A stretch of 64,000 nucleotides of DNA from Pyropia haitanensis (taxonomy: Eukaryota; Rhodophyta; Bangiophyceae; Bangiales; Bangiaceae). A model generated the notes under the pieces. The model saw only the letters and a program-made list of their open reading frames with translations. It was not told the DNA's origin and did no database searches. A program made the translations under genes and the position numbers. The stretch covers positions 3,770,842 to 3,834,841 of the forward strand of contig SDUX01000006.1 in NCBI GenBank assembly GCA_008729055.1, read 5' to 3'. This document shows, piece after piece, positions 36,324-46,413 of this stretch (its first letter is position 1; every line of letters starts with the position of its first letter).

Positions 36324-37717
36324 AAGAGTCCAGCCGTCCCGGCGGACGTCCAATCATCTGTTAGTTGTCAGATGTCGGGGCCCCCGGGGCGTGTTCACCT
36401 GAGTTGGGTGCAAAGGATGGTGGAGAGGGCCCGACTCGGCAAATCTCTGAGGTCGGCGCCCTCATGACGTGCGTGTCAATGAGTGGCTAGTGCCAACAGG
36501 AATGCTTGGTGACACTCTCCGCACGAGTGGTGCGTGAGAGGGGGTTGCAGGCCACACTGGGCTGGTGCCCCCTGTGGGTGGGGGTGTGATGACTCATACC
36601 TTCCCCCAACCCTTCCTCAGACCGTTTCTGAGGGGGTGGGATGTTGTCGGGCGCCGGGTACGCCCGGCACCCTGCATGAGGACCCCGTGGGGAGGGGGTC
36701 TATCTCGATCCCTCCCTGCGGAGGCCGGTCCTGCACATCAGGTCGGCTCCCACCACCTACTCGTGGTGGACCTCCTCCGAATCAGGGGGGGGGTACATAA
36801 GCCCCCTCAGTCGGGTGACGGGGCGCCGTGTCGGCGTTCCCGTCCCTCACCCCGACCTCCTCACTCGTGGTCGTCCAGACGTGTGCCTACTCGGCCACGT
36901 CAGGGGTCTCTTCCCCTTTTCTTTCTATTGCTTCTTTCCTCCTCTTGCGGCCCCCCCCCCGGGTTACGGGGCGCCGCTTCCCCCGGGCCGGACTGGGCTG
37001 GCCGTGGCCGTGCGGGGGCGGGCAACCTAGTCAGCGTGCGCCGGTGGTGGTGGTGCCGCAGGCGCCGGCGGTGTCGGCCGCGCCTAGGCCGGGCGGGGGT
37101 CGTGACTCGTCTTCCCCCACCCCCCTCCCCTTCTCTACCCCACGGCCCCCGTGTTACGGGGCGCCGCGTCTCGGGCCGTGCTGGCTTGGCTGCGGCCCGC
37201 GTCGGTGACGGTGGCGTACTCCCGCCCCCCCCCCTGTCTCCCCTTCCGGCCCCCGGGTTACGGGGCGCCGTGCCAAGTTGGGCGGTCGGCGTCGGCGGGG
37301 TGTACCGCGCCGGGGCCGGGCGGGTGTGGTTACCCCCCTTCCCCCCCCTTCTTTCCTCCTTCCTTCCCTCCTCGGCCCCCGTGTTACGGGGCGCCGCTTC
37401 TCCGGGCCGGGCCGTGCCGGCCGTAAACGGGTGGGGGCGGGCAACCGCGTTGGTGCGCGCCAGGGGGTGGTGGGGCCGCTGGGGACCAGTCGCCCAAGCG
37501 GCCAAGACGCCAAGGACAAGTCATCCTCAAGGCCAAGACGCCAAGGACAAGTCATCTCCAAGGGGGCAAGGGCTTAGTTGGCCGGGGAGTGATACCAGGG
37601 AGGCGGGGTCCCAGTTGGGAACCCCTGGGACCCCCCTGGGCCTATCCCTCCCCTCTTCATCCCCATTTGTGACATCACCTTCAACGATCAAGTTGATCGC
37701 CCCCATCGAGGTCATCT
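36324..37717. other. Ty3-2 spacer with hairpin repeats
   Basis: No protein-like ORF. Four copies of a GTTACGGGGCGCCG-bearing unit occur at about 36960, 37150, 37257 and 37382. Each is preceded by CCCCC, so that CCCC...GTTA-CGGGG can fold. A 31-bp direct repeat (GGCCAAGACGCCAAGGACAA core) lies at about 37498-37560. This is the upstream region of the antisense ORF. Confidence 0.7.
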
Positions 37718-37780
37718 TTGGGGGGGTCACCGAGTCGGTGTGGGGCTTACCTACCCTTGGGGTTCGAGTCGCCCGTGTAC

Positions 37781-38827
37781 ATGGCGGGTGGGCCTAGTCA
37801 GCCTTCCGGCCCCACGGCGTCCCCTTCGGGTGAGCGTCGCCCGGAGGAGGAGGGCCTAGGGACCGAGGAGTCCCTAAGTTGGGGGTCGGGGATGGGCCCC
37901 TCCCCGGCGGCGGGCGCTGCCGCTGGGGCGGGGAGCCCGTCACTCCCTATAGCGGTGGTTACGCCGCCCGGGAGTTCCGGTGGGGAGGGTGGGGCGTCGG
38001 GGAATACTGGTGGGCCTCCCCCCGACTCTGGGGGCCCCCAGGGGGCGACCGCCGGAGGGGCGGCGTCCCAAGGGCTTCTTCTTCCCCCGGTGCCGCGTCG
38101 GCCGCCGGGTCCCCCTCGTTGGGAGGTTCCGGGGACGCCTCAGGAGCTTCCTGATGGCGATCTGCGGGAGGCCTTTATGGCCATCCCGGCCGAGCGCCGA
38201 GTCGACGCTTGGCTCCGCCGGGGGCGGCGCCTCTCTACTCAGGCGCCCCTCCCGGGTGGGGTCGAGTGCGACCTCCCTTCCCTACTTACGGAGGAGGACG
38301 GGCCTGAGGTGGCGGCCCTCCAAGCCTTCATCTCCTCCGCGTTGGGGGAGGTGGAGGTGGACGACACCATCCCCGTGATGGGTCGGGAGTGGTGCGTCTT
38401 CCCCCCTCCCTACCTGGGTGAGGGGGACGCGCACCTTCACCACGCGAAGGTACGCGAGGAGTTCCGCCTCCGCCGCACCACCGCGTACTTGGTGCATGCG
38501 GCCCGGGGAAAGTTCGTCCAGATCCCCCCCGAGGCCCGCGGGGAACACTTCCCCGGCACCCCGTCTTGGTGGGCCGAGGTGGACGTTCCATGTGGGTTCC
38601 CCGCTCGGGTGCCCCAGGTGGTGGCCTACTTTGGCTCCTACCTGCGGCGGAACGGGGAGGGGCACCGAGTCTATGCCTGCCTCGCCACCCACTGGGTGGT
38701 CGAGGTCGCCCGGGTTTGGTACTCCGATGTAGTCCATCGAGGGTTACCTGTGGCATCTCTCCCCCACTTTGGTGGGAGGGATTACCACCCTGTCGAGCGA
38801 GTGGCTCGCGTCGCCGGGCAACTTTGA
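37781..38827 (+). CDS. Ty3-2 antisense ORF a, unknown function
   Basis: On the strand opposite gag-pol, in the same position as the antisense ORF of Ty3-1. The frame is open from 37718; the start is chosen at the ATG at 37781 (MAGGPSQPSGPTASPSG). The N-terminal 120 residues are Gly/Pro/Ser-rich. From about 38140 the chain is globular: PDGDLREAFMAIPAERRVDA, VEVDDTIPVMGREWCVF, HAKVREEFRLRRTTAYLVHA, WWAEVDVPCGFPARVPQVVA and VYACLATHWVVEVARVWY. It ends at 38827 in a frame that overlaps ORF b. No known family is recognised. Confidence 0.7.
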   Translation: MAGGPSQPSGPTASPSGERRPEEEGLGTEESLSWGSGMGPSPAAGAAAGAGSPSLPIAVVTPPGSSGGEGGASGNTGGPPPDSGGPQGATAGGAASQGLLLPPVPRRPPGPPRWEVPGTPQELPDGDLREAFMAIPAERRVDAWLRRGRRLSTQAPLPGGVECDLPSLLTEEDGPEVAALQAFISSALGEVEVDDTIPVMGREWCVFPPPYLGEGDAHLHHAKVREEFRLRRTTAYLVHAARGKFVQIPPEARGEHFPGTPSWWAEVDVPCGFPARVPQVVAYFGSYLRRNGEGHRVYACLATHWVVEVARVWYSDVVHRGLPVASLPHFGGRDYHPVERVARVAGQL

Positions 38828-39761
38828 GGCCCGGCGACTGCTGGAGGCAATGAAGAAGCTCCACAGCCTACTCTGCTGGGAGGACCTGGTGCCCTACCTC
38901 CGGCGCAGCAAGCGGGCTGCGCCGGGGGAGGCGACGGACCCACCTCGGGACCTCGTTCACTGCACGAAGGGGGTGGTCCGGGGGTGCCTTCGCCTCCGGG
39001 AGGGGCTCGGGAATACCGATCTCCCCTATGCGGATGGCGTAACGGCGTCCACTCCGGCGCCCGCCTCGACTTGGGACAACCCGGCCAATTCTTGGGACAA
39101 CCCGGCCAATTCGGGGTCGGCTCGACGTGAGCCACGTCGGGTTACGCCGCAGGGCCGGGGCCGGGCTTTGGCCCCGACTGGCGGCCGTGGGGCTCTCTCC
39201 CCCTACGCGGTGGCACGGGTGAGTCTACCCTTGCCCTTCGAGTTCCTCGAGCAGCTCCCCGACTCGGTGGCAGCCGGGATACGGGGGCGGACGGCGGTCC
39301 CGCCCCACCTGGCCCGGGAGCTGGGGTTGGTGTTGCCCAGCTTGGGCGCCAGCCTGTATGACGCATCGATGGAGACGGCACTCCTCGCCACCCTCGACAC
39401 GTTGGGGTGGGTGACCCGCCGGGTAAGTGACGTCCTTGCCCAGCCCCCTGGCGACAACCCTCGTCGTCAACTGGCCGCCGGGGTCACCCGTCTGGCGGTA
39501 GGACACGAGTTTGTCCAGCGCCTGGCTACCTATGGGCAGCGGCTGTCGCGCCCGGGAGGTAGTTCTCCCGGGTCGGCTTGGGTGGGGTCTGGGTCTGAGT
39601 GGCGGAGCGACCGCGGAGGTTACCCGTCGTCGGTTCCGTCAACCTCTACCCCCCAAGCTGGGCGGTATTCGGGGCCGTATGGGCCCCAACCGGGGTATGA
39701 TCATACGTACCCCGGGCCACCCGACTTGGGCGGTGGGCCGAGTGACCGTATGTCCCATTAG
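38769..39761 (+). CDS. Ty3-2 antisense ORF b, unknown function
   Basis: Overlaps ORF a by 59 bases in another frame. Coding continues smoothly across the overlap (ORF a GRDYHPVERVARV, ORF b PGNFEARRLLEAMKKLHSLL), so a frameshift, natural or mutational, is likely. It contains a 24-bp duplication (SWDNPAN twice), a helical block FEFLEQLPDSVAAGIRGRTA followed by ARELGLVLPSLGASLYDASM, and a Gly/Ser/Tyr/Pro-rich tail (RYSGPYGPQPGYDHTYPG). The helical block aligns by eye with Ty3-1 antisense ORF b. Its end is 250 bases from the pol end, in convergent orientation. Confidence 0.65.
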   Translation: MVGGITTLSSEWLASPGNFEARRLLEAMKKLHSLLCWEDLVPYLRRSKRAAPGEATDPPRDLVHCTKGVVRGCLRLREGLGNTDLPYADGVTASTPAPASTWDNPANSWDNPANSGSARREPRRVTPQGRGRALAPTGGRGALSPYAVARVSLPLPFEFLEQLPDSVAAGIRGRTAVPPHLARELGLVLPSLGASLYDASMETALLATLDTLGWVTRRVSDVLAQPPGDNPRRQLAAGVTRLAVGHEFVQRLATYGQRLSRPGGSSPGSAWVGSGSEWRSDRGGYPSSVPSTSTPQAGRYSGPYGPQPGYDHTYPGPPDLGGGPSDRMSH

Positions 39762-40010
39762 TGTGGGGAGGGTCGACTTGTTCCCTTGTTTTTCTTGCCA
39801 TTTGCATACTGTGCCATAGCATCACGAGTCACTTGCTTTTGGTGTAAAGGGGAGTTCCCTCTTCTTGTTTTCTGTCCCCAGTGGGAACAGTTAGGATGGT
39901 CCCAGGTTAGTTCCATCCAGGGCACTGCTTCAGGCTCGGGGATCCCTACTTGGGCCCGAGTGGGAGACGAAGCACCTACCAAACGCAGGTACATTGTTGT
40001 TTTTCCAGTC

Positions 40011-41459
40011 TCAGCCCCGTGTCTGACTTACACGGGAGTGAGGAGTAATGCCGACTTGCCGGCAGTACTTCTGGACTTTCTCAGTTGGAAGTCCTTCAAT
40101 AAATTCCCAAGTATCGGAAGTTGATCCGTATCCGAACCAACGAACACGGAGCATCAGTCGTCCGCGTTCATCGTATCCGTGTCCGACAAATTTGTCGAAC
40201 ACGGCCTCCGTCGGCTTGACGGAGGAGGACGGGAGGGTGGGGACTTTCCATGCCTCCAATGCCCGGGTCCTGGCGAAATCTCCCTCGGGCGGTTCGGGCG
40301 CCCGAGTCGCGTGATTCCCATTGATTGTCCGGATTCCATCGTCACTCTCGATGGTCAATCGTCGCCCGTCTGTCTTCAGTACTTGGTATGGTCCTCGGGC
40401 CTTGAAGACTAACTCACCCCCTTGGTTCTCGTGCGCGTTCACGAAGATCCAATCTCCAACCCGGAGTGGTTCACGGCGACTCTTCACTCTTGAGTCGAAT
40501 TTCCGTTTGTATCTGGCCTGGGCTTTTTCCATGGCCTCCCTGACTAGGGGAATAATCTCCTCCAACTTATGGAGAAGGGACATCTTGGCTTGACCCGGAG
40601 TTTGGGTTGATGTATCACCGTCACTACGGGTGAGACGTTCGATGGCCAACGGCTGTGACCGCCGTGGGCAAACGAAAGCGAAGGGGGCTTCCCCAGTACA
40701 ACTATGGACTTGGGTATTATATGCTGTCACGAGTAGGGACGCATACCGAGCCCATGTGACTACATGGTTATGGACATAGTGTCGCAACTGGCGCACGGGT
40801 GTCTTGTTGAACCGTTCCACCTGTCCATTCGTCTGGGGGTGGTAGGGTGTGGCATAGTTTGTCACAGCCCCAAGCATGTTCATGACTCCTTGGTAGAGGA
40901 CGGACGCAAACTGTGGTCCGTTATCCGATAAAATGGAGTCAGGGATACCATAACTGGCTATCCAGACATCGAGCAACTGGCTCACGATGTCCATAGCGGT
41001 GGTGTCCTTGAGTGGGGCCACCCGTGTGAGCTTTGTAAAGCGATCACACATCACCAGGAGGTAGTCATACCCCTCAGGTGTACGAGGTAGCGGCCCAAGT
41101 AGGTCCACGGCTATAGAGGCGAACGGCTCAGTAGCCGGGAAGAGGCGCATGGTAGACGTCTCTTTCGCCTCTGTGAGTCGGTTCTTTGCGCAAGTCGCGC
41201 AAGATGCGACCCACCCGTATACATCAGCCACGAGTGATGGCCAATAGTAATGCCTCCTCAGGGACTGGTACATCTTGGTAGCTCCAGGATGTCCACCCAA
41301 CGCGGAAGTGTGTTCCCTAGTCAGGACACCCTTCCGTAACACCTTTGGGACAATGACTTGTTGTTCTCCCTCTGTGTGCCCGCGACGGCAGAGTACACCG
41401 TCTGCATTGACGAAGAACCTAGTTGGTTCTGGGCGATCAAGCTCCTTCTTGATCCCCAT
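40011..41459 (-). CDS. pol: Ty3-2 integrase and chromodomain
   Basis: 482 codons, unbroken. The zinc-binding part has HTSALGGHPG, HYYWPSL and CATCAKNR. The catalytic core has SIAVDLLGPL, SILSDNGPQFASVLYQGVMN and TNGQVERFNK (D, D-35-E spacing). A basic C-terminal domain has PLRVGDWIFVNAHEN and VFKARGPYQVLKTDG. The chromodomain at the end (about 40180-40040) reads VFDKFVGHGYDERGRL then RVRWFGYGSTSDTWEFIEGL. It ends right after the chromodomain, without the extra domain seen in Ty3-1. It inserts element cDNA, and the chromodomain targets chromatin. Confidence 0.92.
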   Translation of the reverse strand: MGIKKELDRPEPTRFFVNADGVLCRRGHTEGEQQVIVPKVLRKGVLTREHTSALGGHPGATKMYQSLRRHYYWPSLVADVYGWVASCATCAKNRLTEAKETSTMRLFPATEPFASIAVDLLGPLPRTPEGYDYLLVMCDRFTKLTRVAPLKDTTAMDIVSQLLDVWIASYGIPDSILSDNGPQFASVLYQGVMNMLGAVTNYATPYHPQTNGQVERFNKTPVRQLRHYVHNHVVTWARYASLLVTAYNTQVHSCTGEAPFAFVCPRRSQPLAIERLTRSDGDTSTQTPGQAKMSLLHKLEEIIPLVREAMEKAQARYKRKFDSRVKSRREPLRVGDWIFVNAHENQGGELVFKARGPYQVLKTDGRRLTIESDDGIRTINGNHATRAPEPPEGDFARTRALEAWKVPTLPSSSVKPTEAVFDKFVGHGYDERGRLMLRVRWFGYGSTSDTWEFIEGLPTEKVQKYCRQVGITPHSRVSQTRG

Positions 41460-41540
41460 ACAGAAGCTATCTGCCTCTTGTGCCTGGACAACTCGGCCAA
41501 TGGCACTGGCAAGGTCCCTACGTTCTCGGGCCGGCGTGAG

Positions 41541-42323
41541 TCAAGTACGGCCCCAGAACGAGTGGTGACTCCAACCAGGGGGATTTCCTCTGGGATGAGG
41601 TGGTGGTCTTCCCTTTCCGACTATCTCCGTCACAGTGTAGTACTTCTGTGCGGACGTCAGACCCTTGCTATAGTAGCCAACGGGCAGATATTCTCCCGTG
41701 GGCTGCTGTTGTAACAGACAGCAACCAAGTTGGTCGTAACTGGCATCCACATCAATAATGTAATGGCCTCCGGACTTCGGAATGGCCAACACGGGCGGGT
41801 TACAGAGGAGCTTCCGTAACCTGTCAAACGCCTCTCGCTCCGCCTCTGTTGGCGGGGCCAGAGTCTTGGGCAGCTTGGAACTTACCAAGCGGTTCAGAGG
41901 GGCGGACACTCTGGCGTAGTCTCGCGCAAAGCGTCCATAGACATTGGACATACCGAGGAAGCTCCTCAGCTGTGTCTGCGTGTGGGGGAACTCCGCCCGA
42001 CGTATCGCCCTGAGATTCTTCTTATTGACGCTGATACACCCAGGCCTGACAATATGGCCTAGATACTCTACCTCGTTACTGAAGAGGTGGCACTTAGACG
42101 GCTTGAGTGTCACTTCTGCCTCACTCAGCAGGGTGAACACCTTGTCCAGATGGGACACGTGTCCTTCCGCAGTTCGGGAGAACACGATGATATCGTCCAG
42201 GTAGACAAGGGCAGACTGCCACTTGATTCCGGCGAGTATCATGTCGATGGCACGCTGGAACGTCGCAGGTGCGTTCACAACCCAAATGGGAGTCGTGTAC
42301 ACTGATATAGTCCACAGTGACAT
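41541..42323 (-). pseudogene. pol: Ty3-2 RT C-terminus and truncated RNase H
   Basis: Starts in the frame after the one-base shift in the PFGL region: NAPATFQRAIDMILAGIKWQ, the catalytic LVYLDDIIVFSRTAEGH (about 42205), EVEYLGHIVRPG and LGMSNVYGRFARDY. RNase H begins with IIDVDASYDQLGCCL but breaks after KYYTVTEIV. The segment with the second and third acidic residues and the TDH block is missing, and the sequence jumps to the linker before integrase. RNase H cannot be functional. Confidence 0.85.
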
Positions 42324-43750
42324 GTGAACGTTGTCAGGTGGCGATCCTCCTCACTTATGGGGATCTGCCAATACCCCGCGTTGCAGTCCAACGTCGAGAA
42401 GAACTGTGCTTCGCCAAGTGAGTCGAGGCAGTCGTCCATACGCGGCAGAGGATAACTATCCTTCACCGTTCGCTCGTTGAGCTTGCGGTAGTCTATGGAA
42501 AACCGCACGGTGCCGTCTGGCTTCGGCACCAAGACTGTGGGGCTCGCCCACTCACTTGAGCTGGGCTCTATGACACCCATGTCGCTCATCCGTTGGACCT
42601 GCTCTCGAGTAAGTTCTCGAGACGCTTGACCCATCCGGCAGGGGTTCAAGCGGACTGGCTTGGCCCCTGGTTTGAGCCGTATACGATGCTCAGTGGCCGT
42701 GATGAGTCCAAAGTCACCATTCCACAACTTGTGGTGTTTCTGGATTACGTCATCCAGCGACTTGTGCAGTGCTGTCGGGACATTCTTCCGATGCACATGA
42801 GGCATCTTCTGCGCCGACTCTGGCGGAGTGTCTTGGCATAGGTCGGTGCCAAGCTTCTCCCACTGCTTGCTGGTCACGGCAGTGATACTCCCCTCGTGGT
42901 TACAGATCGAGGCGATCTTCATCCCTGCGGGGAGGCGACGGGACTCCTTCGAGGTGTTGAGTATCTCCACCCACCAGGATTGTCCCTTCCCACACGTCAT
43001 GGGCCCAGGTGCCACTTGTACCTGGTGTTTGTGATACACACGGTCAATTGGGGAGACAAACCCGTTCCCCTGAAACGGCGTGGATACAAGTGCATACCCA
43101 CGGGACCGGGGAGGCAACTGCACTCCTTTGGCCAAGCAAAGGTTTGCACTCACCCCCTGAGGTGCGGGGGTTGAGGCCGTCTCCTCCACGGGCTGTGTGC
43201 TAACAGTCCGTCCATACCGCAAGATGGGGAAATTCTCCCCATTAAGCAAACGCACATAACCCTGTGGGCCGCAGATGGCGGGCATGTGGACGTCGGTGAA
43301 GTCCGTCCCCAGGAGTACTGGGACGGACATGCGGGGGACTACCCCAAAGGTCACCGTCGTCCGGTACGACCCGATGCAAACACCCTTGTCAATGGACCCC
43401 ACAATGGGGAGAAGTCCCCCATTGACATCAAAGAGATGCCAACGCGATGGGTCCGCGGCATTCAACGTCGTCCCATCCGGGAGAAGTTCCTTCTGGGTGA
43501 GGGAGGCAGCAGAGCCCGTGTCCACTATGACACGGGAAGCAAACTCATACCCCAGGTCCGCCCACAGTCGGGCTGCGACCTGGTAGTTACTCCCAGTCAA
43601 GATGGCTTCAACCCGAGTCGGGTCTGCCTTCGCCGGTAGGGCCTTGGCTCGAGGTCGTATGCCTTTCCGACGCTTGAGTATGCGCACGTTCCCATGGGTC
43701 ATGGGACTCCGCTTCTCCTTCGGCTCTTCGCCAGTCGGCGCTGAGGACAA
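42275..43750 (-). pseudogene. pol: Ty3-2 protease and RT N-terminus
   Basis: The frame opens at the end of gag from TTG (no ATG), implying gag-pol frameshifting. The protease motif VIVDTGSAASLTQ lies near 43530. RT motifs follow: SEWASPTVLVPKPDGTVRFS, IDYRKLNERTVKDSYPLPRM, TLDCNAGYWQIPIS and CTRLPFGL, after which a one-base loss makes a premature TGA near 42275. Confidence 0.88.
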
Positions 43751-43764
43751 CTTACCCCCAGCGC

Positions 43765-45546
43765 CTACTCGTTTCCCGACTCTGAGTCAGAGGAGGTCGC
43801 ACTCCGTTCCGCTGGCACGGGGGTAGACTCTTCCCCCTCCTCCACGGAGTGCTCACCCTCAGCCAACTCTGGTTGAGTCGAGGCTACTGCTCGTGTCGGA
43901 GCAGGACGTGGGATCTGAGAGGTTCGCTCCCCTCCCGGAACAAGACCGCGTGCAAGTATCGCTCGCAGTCGCGCATCCAACTTCGGACACTGGGCAGCCC
44001 AGTGGCCAACTTCACCACACTGCCAACACGGCCGATCACTTGTCGATCCGCGTGTCCCATACTTGGGCGTCGGCGCCAGAGCGGTCGCCGCCGTCACCTC
44101 TTCCTCTTCTTCCGGGTCCGAGGCCGCGCCAACTTGGAACCGCGTCCGAGGCTCCGGAAAGGCTCGGGGAGGACGACGGGAACGAAACGTTTCCACCGTC
44201 TTCCGGACCTCCTTCTCCCTTTTCTTCCGTTGCTCCGTCAAGAGCCAACGGTACTCATCACCCTTAGTCTGGGCGATGCGGGCCAACTCTGCCAAAGTCA
44301 TGGCAGGGGTGTTGCGCTCTCGCACAGTAGAGCGAGCGGCCCGATGCTCGCCCTCTACGAAGCGGCCTTTAATGACCCCCTGCGGGTGAATAAACCCACA
44401 GAGGACATTAAGCTGGCGCAGTCGCTCAGCAAAGGCACGCTCGTCTTCACCCGTACTCTGGGTGGCACGGTTGAACTCTTCGACTTGAAGGGCCAACGTG
44501 GCCTCATCCGCATGTAAGCGGATGAGCCAGTTCACAAGCTCCAGGTAGGTGGATACTTCACCTGGACTGCCGCCATGCCGGCTCGGCATGACGTTCATCA
44601 CCTCGGAACGGAGTGGTTCCTTGGTGAAGTCCTGAAGCATGTAGAACGCCTCTGCTTCAGAGACATCGTTGTCTTCACAGGCTTTTGCGAACTTCCGCAA
44701 AAACTGGAACACGTTAAGGAATGGAGTCCCGTCCCACTCAGACGGGACACCAAACGACTGGGCCACATCCTTCTTCAGCCGGCCCAAGGTGCGGGCTTGG
44801 CTGCGGGTATAGCGTAACGACTTGTTCGCCAACCCGTACGTCTCACAGTCGAAGACACTCTGGTACAACGGGTTATTGACCACAATCTTTGGGGGGACCA
44901 CCCGCTCCGTTGACAAGTTGTCACGTGCACGCTCCGACGGTCGGGTAGAAGACACACCACCCACGTCCTCTTCCGACGTGGACTGTGACTCGTAGTCCAA
45001 CGCCCGACGGGGAGTACCCCGACTCCCCCGTCGGTCTGACCGCCGAGTGTCACGCCCCCGAGTCGCGGGAGTGAGCTTCTCAAGGGACCTCCCCACCTCA
45101 TCACGCACAACTTGCGCGATGGCGGTCATCAGCGACGCATCCATGACCCCGGATGTCCCCGGCGGTGCTCGGCTCGAGCTGCCGCCCGCCGGTTCCGGAG
45201 CCAACGTGGGCACGGACCCACCAACCGGAGGCGCGGAGTCTCCGCTCCCGCAGCCCACCACAGTTGGCTGTCCTTGGCCGAAGTGAGTGCCAACATCCGG
45301 CGGCGTGACATGCAGACCCCGACCCGGGTCCGACGTCCCAACCGCAGGAGGGTGCACTCCACCAGCTCCCACACCACCTCGACGGGGGAGGAACCGAGCC
45401 AATCCTGCTCGGGGACCCACTACGGGGTCCGACACCTCCGTGCCGCCCTGACTCGGGGGGTCAACATCAACAGGGGGAGCATCGCCATCCCCCTCCCCAG
45501 TCATATGTGGGCCGGCAGGGGGGTATCCCTCGCCGCCAGTTGCCAT
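43765..45546 (-). CDS. gag: Ty3-2 gag
   Basis: 593 residues from the ATG at 45546 (MATGGEGYPPAGPHMTG). Acidic Pro/Gly-rich N-terminus; a capsid-like region from about 44880 to 44270 containing TPFLNVFQFLRKFAKACEDN, LQVEEFNRATQSTGEDERAF and LCGFIHPQGVIKGRFVEG; an acidic stretch EEEEEV; a CCHC knuckle CWQCGEVGHWAAQC (about 44025); and a Ser/Glu-rich tail. Intact. It forms the particle and binds element RNA. Confidence 0.92.
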   Translation of the reverse strand: MATGGEGYPPAGPHMTGEGDGDAPPVDVDPPSQGGTEVSDPVVGPRAGLARFLPRRGGVGAGGVHPPAVGTSDPGRGLHVTPPDVGTHFGQGQPTVVGCGSGDSAPPVGGSVPTLAPEPAGGSSSRAPPGTSGVMDASLMTAIAQVVRDEVGRSLEKLTPATRGRDTRRSDRRGSRGTPRRALDYESQSTSEEDVGGVSSTRPSERARDNLSTERVVPPKIVVNNPLYQSVFDCETYGLANKSLRYTRSQARTLGRLKKDVAQSFGVPSEWDGTPFLNVFQFLRKFAKACEDNDVSEAEAFYMLQDFTKEPLRSEVMNVMPSRHGGSPGEVSTYLELVNWLIRLHADEATLALQVEEFNRATQSTGEDERAFAERLRQLNVLCGFIHPQGVIKGRFVEGEHRAARSTVRERNTPAMTLAELARIAQTKGDEYRWLLTEQRKKREKEVRKTVETFRSRRPPRAFPEPRTRFQVGAASDPEEEEEVTAATALAPTPKYGTRGSTSDRPCWQCGEVGHWAAQCPKLDARLRAILARGLVPGGERTSQIPRPAPTRAVASTQPELAEGEHSVEEGEESTPVPAERSATSSDSESGNE

Positions 45547-45833
45547 GGCAACTCAAGGGGAGTACACCAAAATGGCGTTACGGTGTCCAGAGTCCGGGAT
45601 TGTCAGCCAAAGGGGGTGCGAGTCACACGGCGCCCCTCCGTTCCCACGAGAGAACGGCGAGGGTTCGGGCAACTCCCCCCCTCCGAGGCACGAAGGTCAC
45701 TTGCGTTGTCCTCCCGCACACGCAAGGAGTGGCGAAGACTCGGCGCGCAACCGACGGTCTCTGTGCCGATGGGGGACGGGACCAGCTCGGTCTCCTCCGG
45801 CTGCAGCACGGAAGATGCCAAGTCGGCGTCCTT

Positions 45834-45850
45834 CCCCCGCTGATCCACCA
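45834..45850 (-). promoter_or_regulatory. Ty3-2 primer-binding site
   Basis: Minus-strand TGGTGGATCAGCGGGGG starts two bases inside the 5' LTR. It shares TGGTGGA with the Ty3-1 site but then differs, so a different tRNA is implied. Confidence 0.75.
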
Positions 45851-45852
45851 AC

Positions 45853-46413
45853 TGTAGCGTTAACGCTTGTCCTCCTCCCCAAGGGCACGGGGAGGAGCGC
45901 GTACGCTCGGAATCCCAACAGGGGACACCGGAAGAAGTCCCTCCGACAGGCCACCACGCAATCTGCGTGTGCCGGGTTGGCGCTCCCGACAAGCACGAAC
46001 AAGACGTGTTGGAGCCAGACAGAACTTTCTTGGGGAGCTAGACCGGGCCAACCCGCCCCGCTCCCCAACGCATATAAACCCACTCGCACGCATGCGTGCA
46101 AACACGCAAAACAGCCCTCCAGACGTACCCCCAGTAACACCCAGGAAAAGGACACTCTCACTCTCCAATAAAAAGACTCCATCATCAAAGCAAGAAAGAA
46201 CACACGAATCCGTCTGGCTCCCGCGCAGAAATCCCAAAAATCAGAAAACAATCCAGCCGTAATACTTTTACGGGGGTGCACAGAAAACCAGAGTCGGATC
46301 CAGTGTGAAACCACAGAGATCCCGGTAGAGTTTACTCAGGGAATCCCCATGGAATTCAATCCTAGTTGGAAGGAATTCGTATTAGGAGGAACCATAGTGG
46401 GCGTTCCACTACA
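45853..46413 (-). repeat. Ty3-2 5' LTR, full form (561 bp)
   Basis: Plus-strand start TGTAGCGTTAACGC, end TTCCACTACA. It matches the solo LTR 33545-34104 along its full length and the left LTR over about 355 bases. Confidence 0.85.

Larger units (their letters stand above)
35922..46413 (-). mobile_element. Ty3-2: Ty3/gypsy chromovirus, decayed
   Basis: A second chromovirus with gag-pol on the minus strand. Order: 5' LTR (45853-46413), primer site, gag, protease, RT, partial RNase H, integrase, chromodomain, then two antisense ORFs, a repeat-bearing spacer, a polypurine tract and the 3' LTR (35922-36310). Pol has a one-base frameshift near 42290 and a deletion in RNase H near 41620. The LTRs differ in length (561 and 389 bp), and the flanks (GGACG left, CCGCG right) show no TSD. 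It is the same overall plan as Ty3-1 but from a clearly different lineage. Confidence 0.9.
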
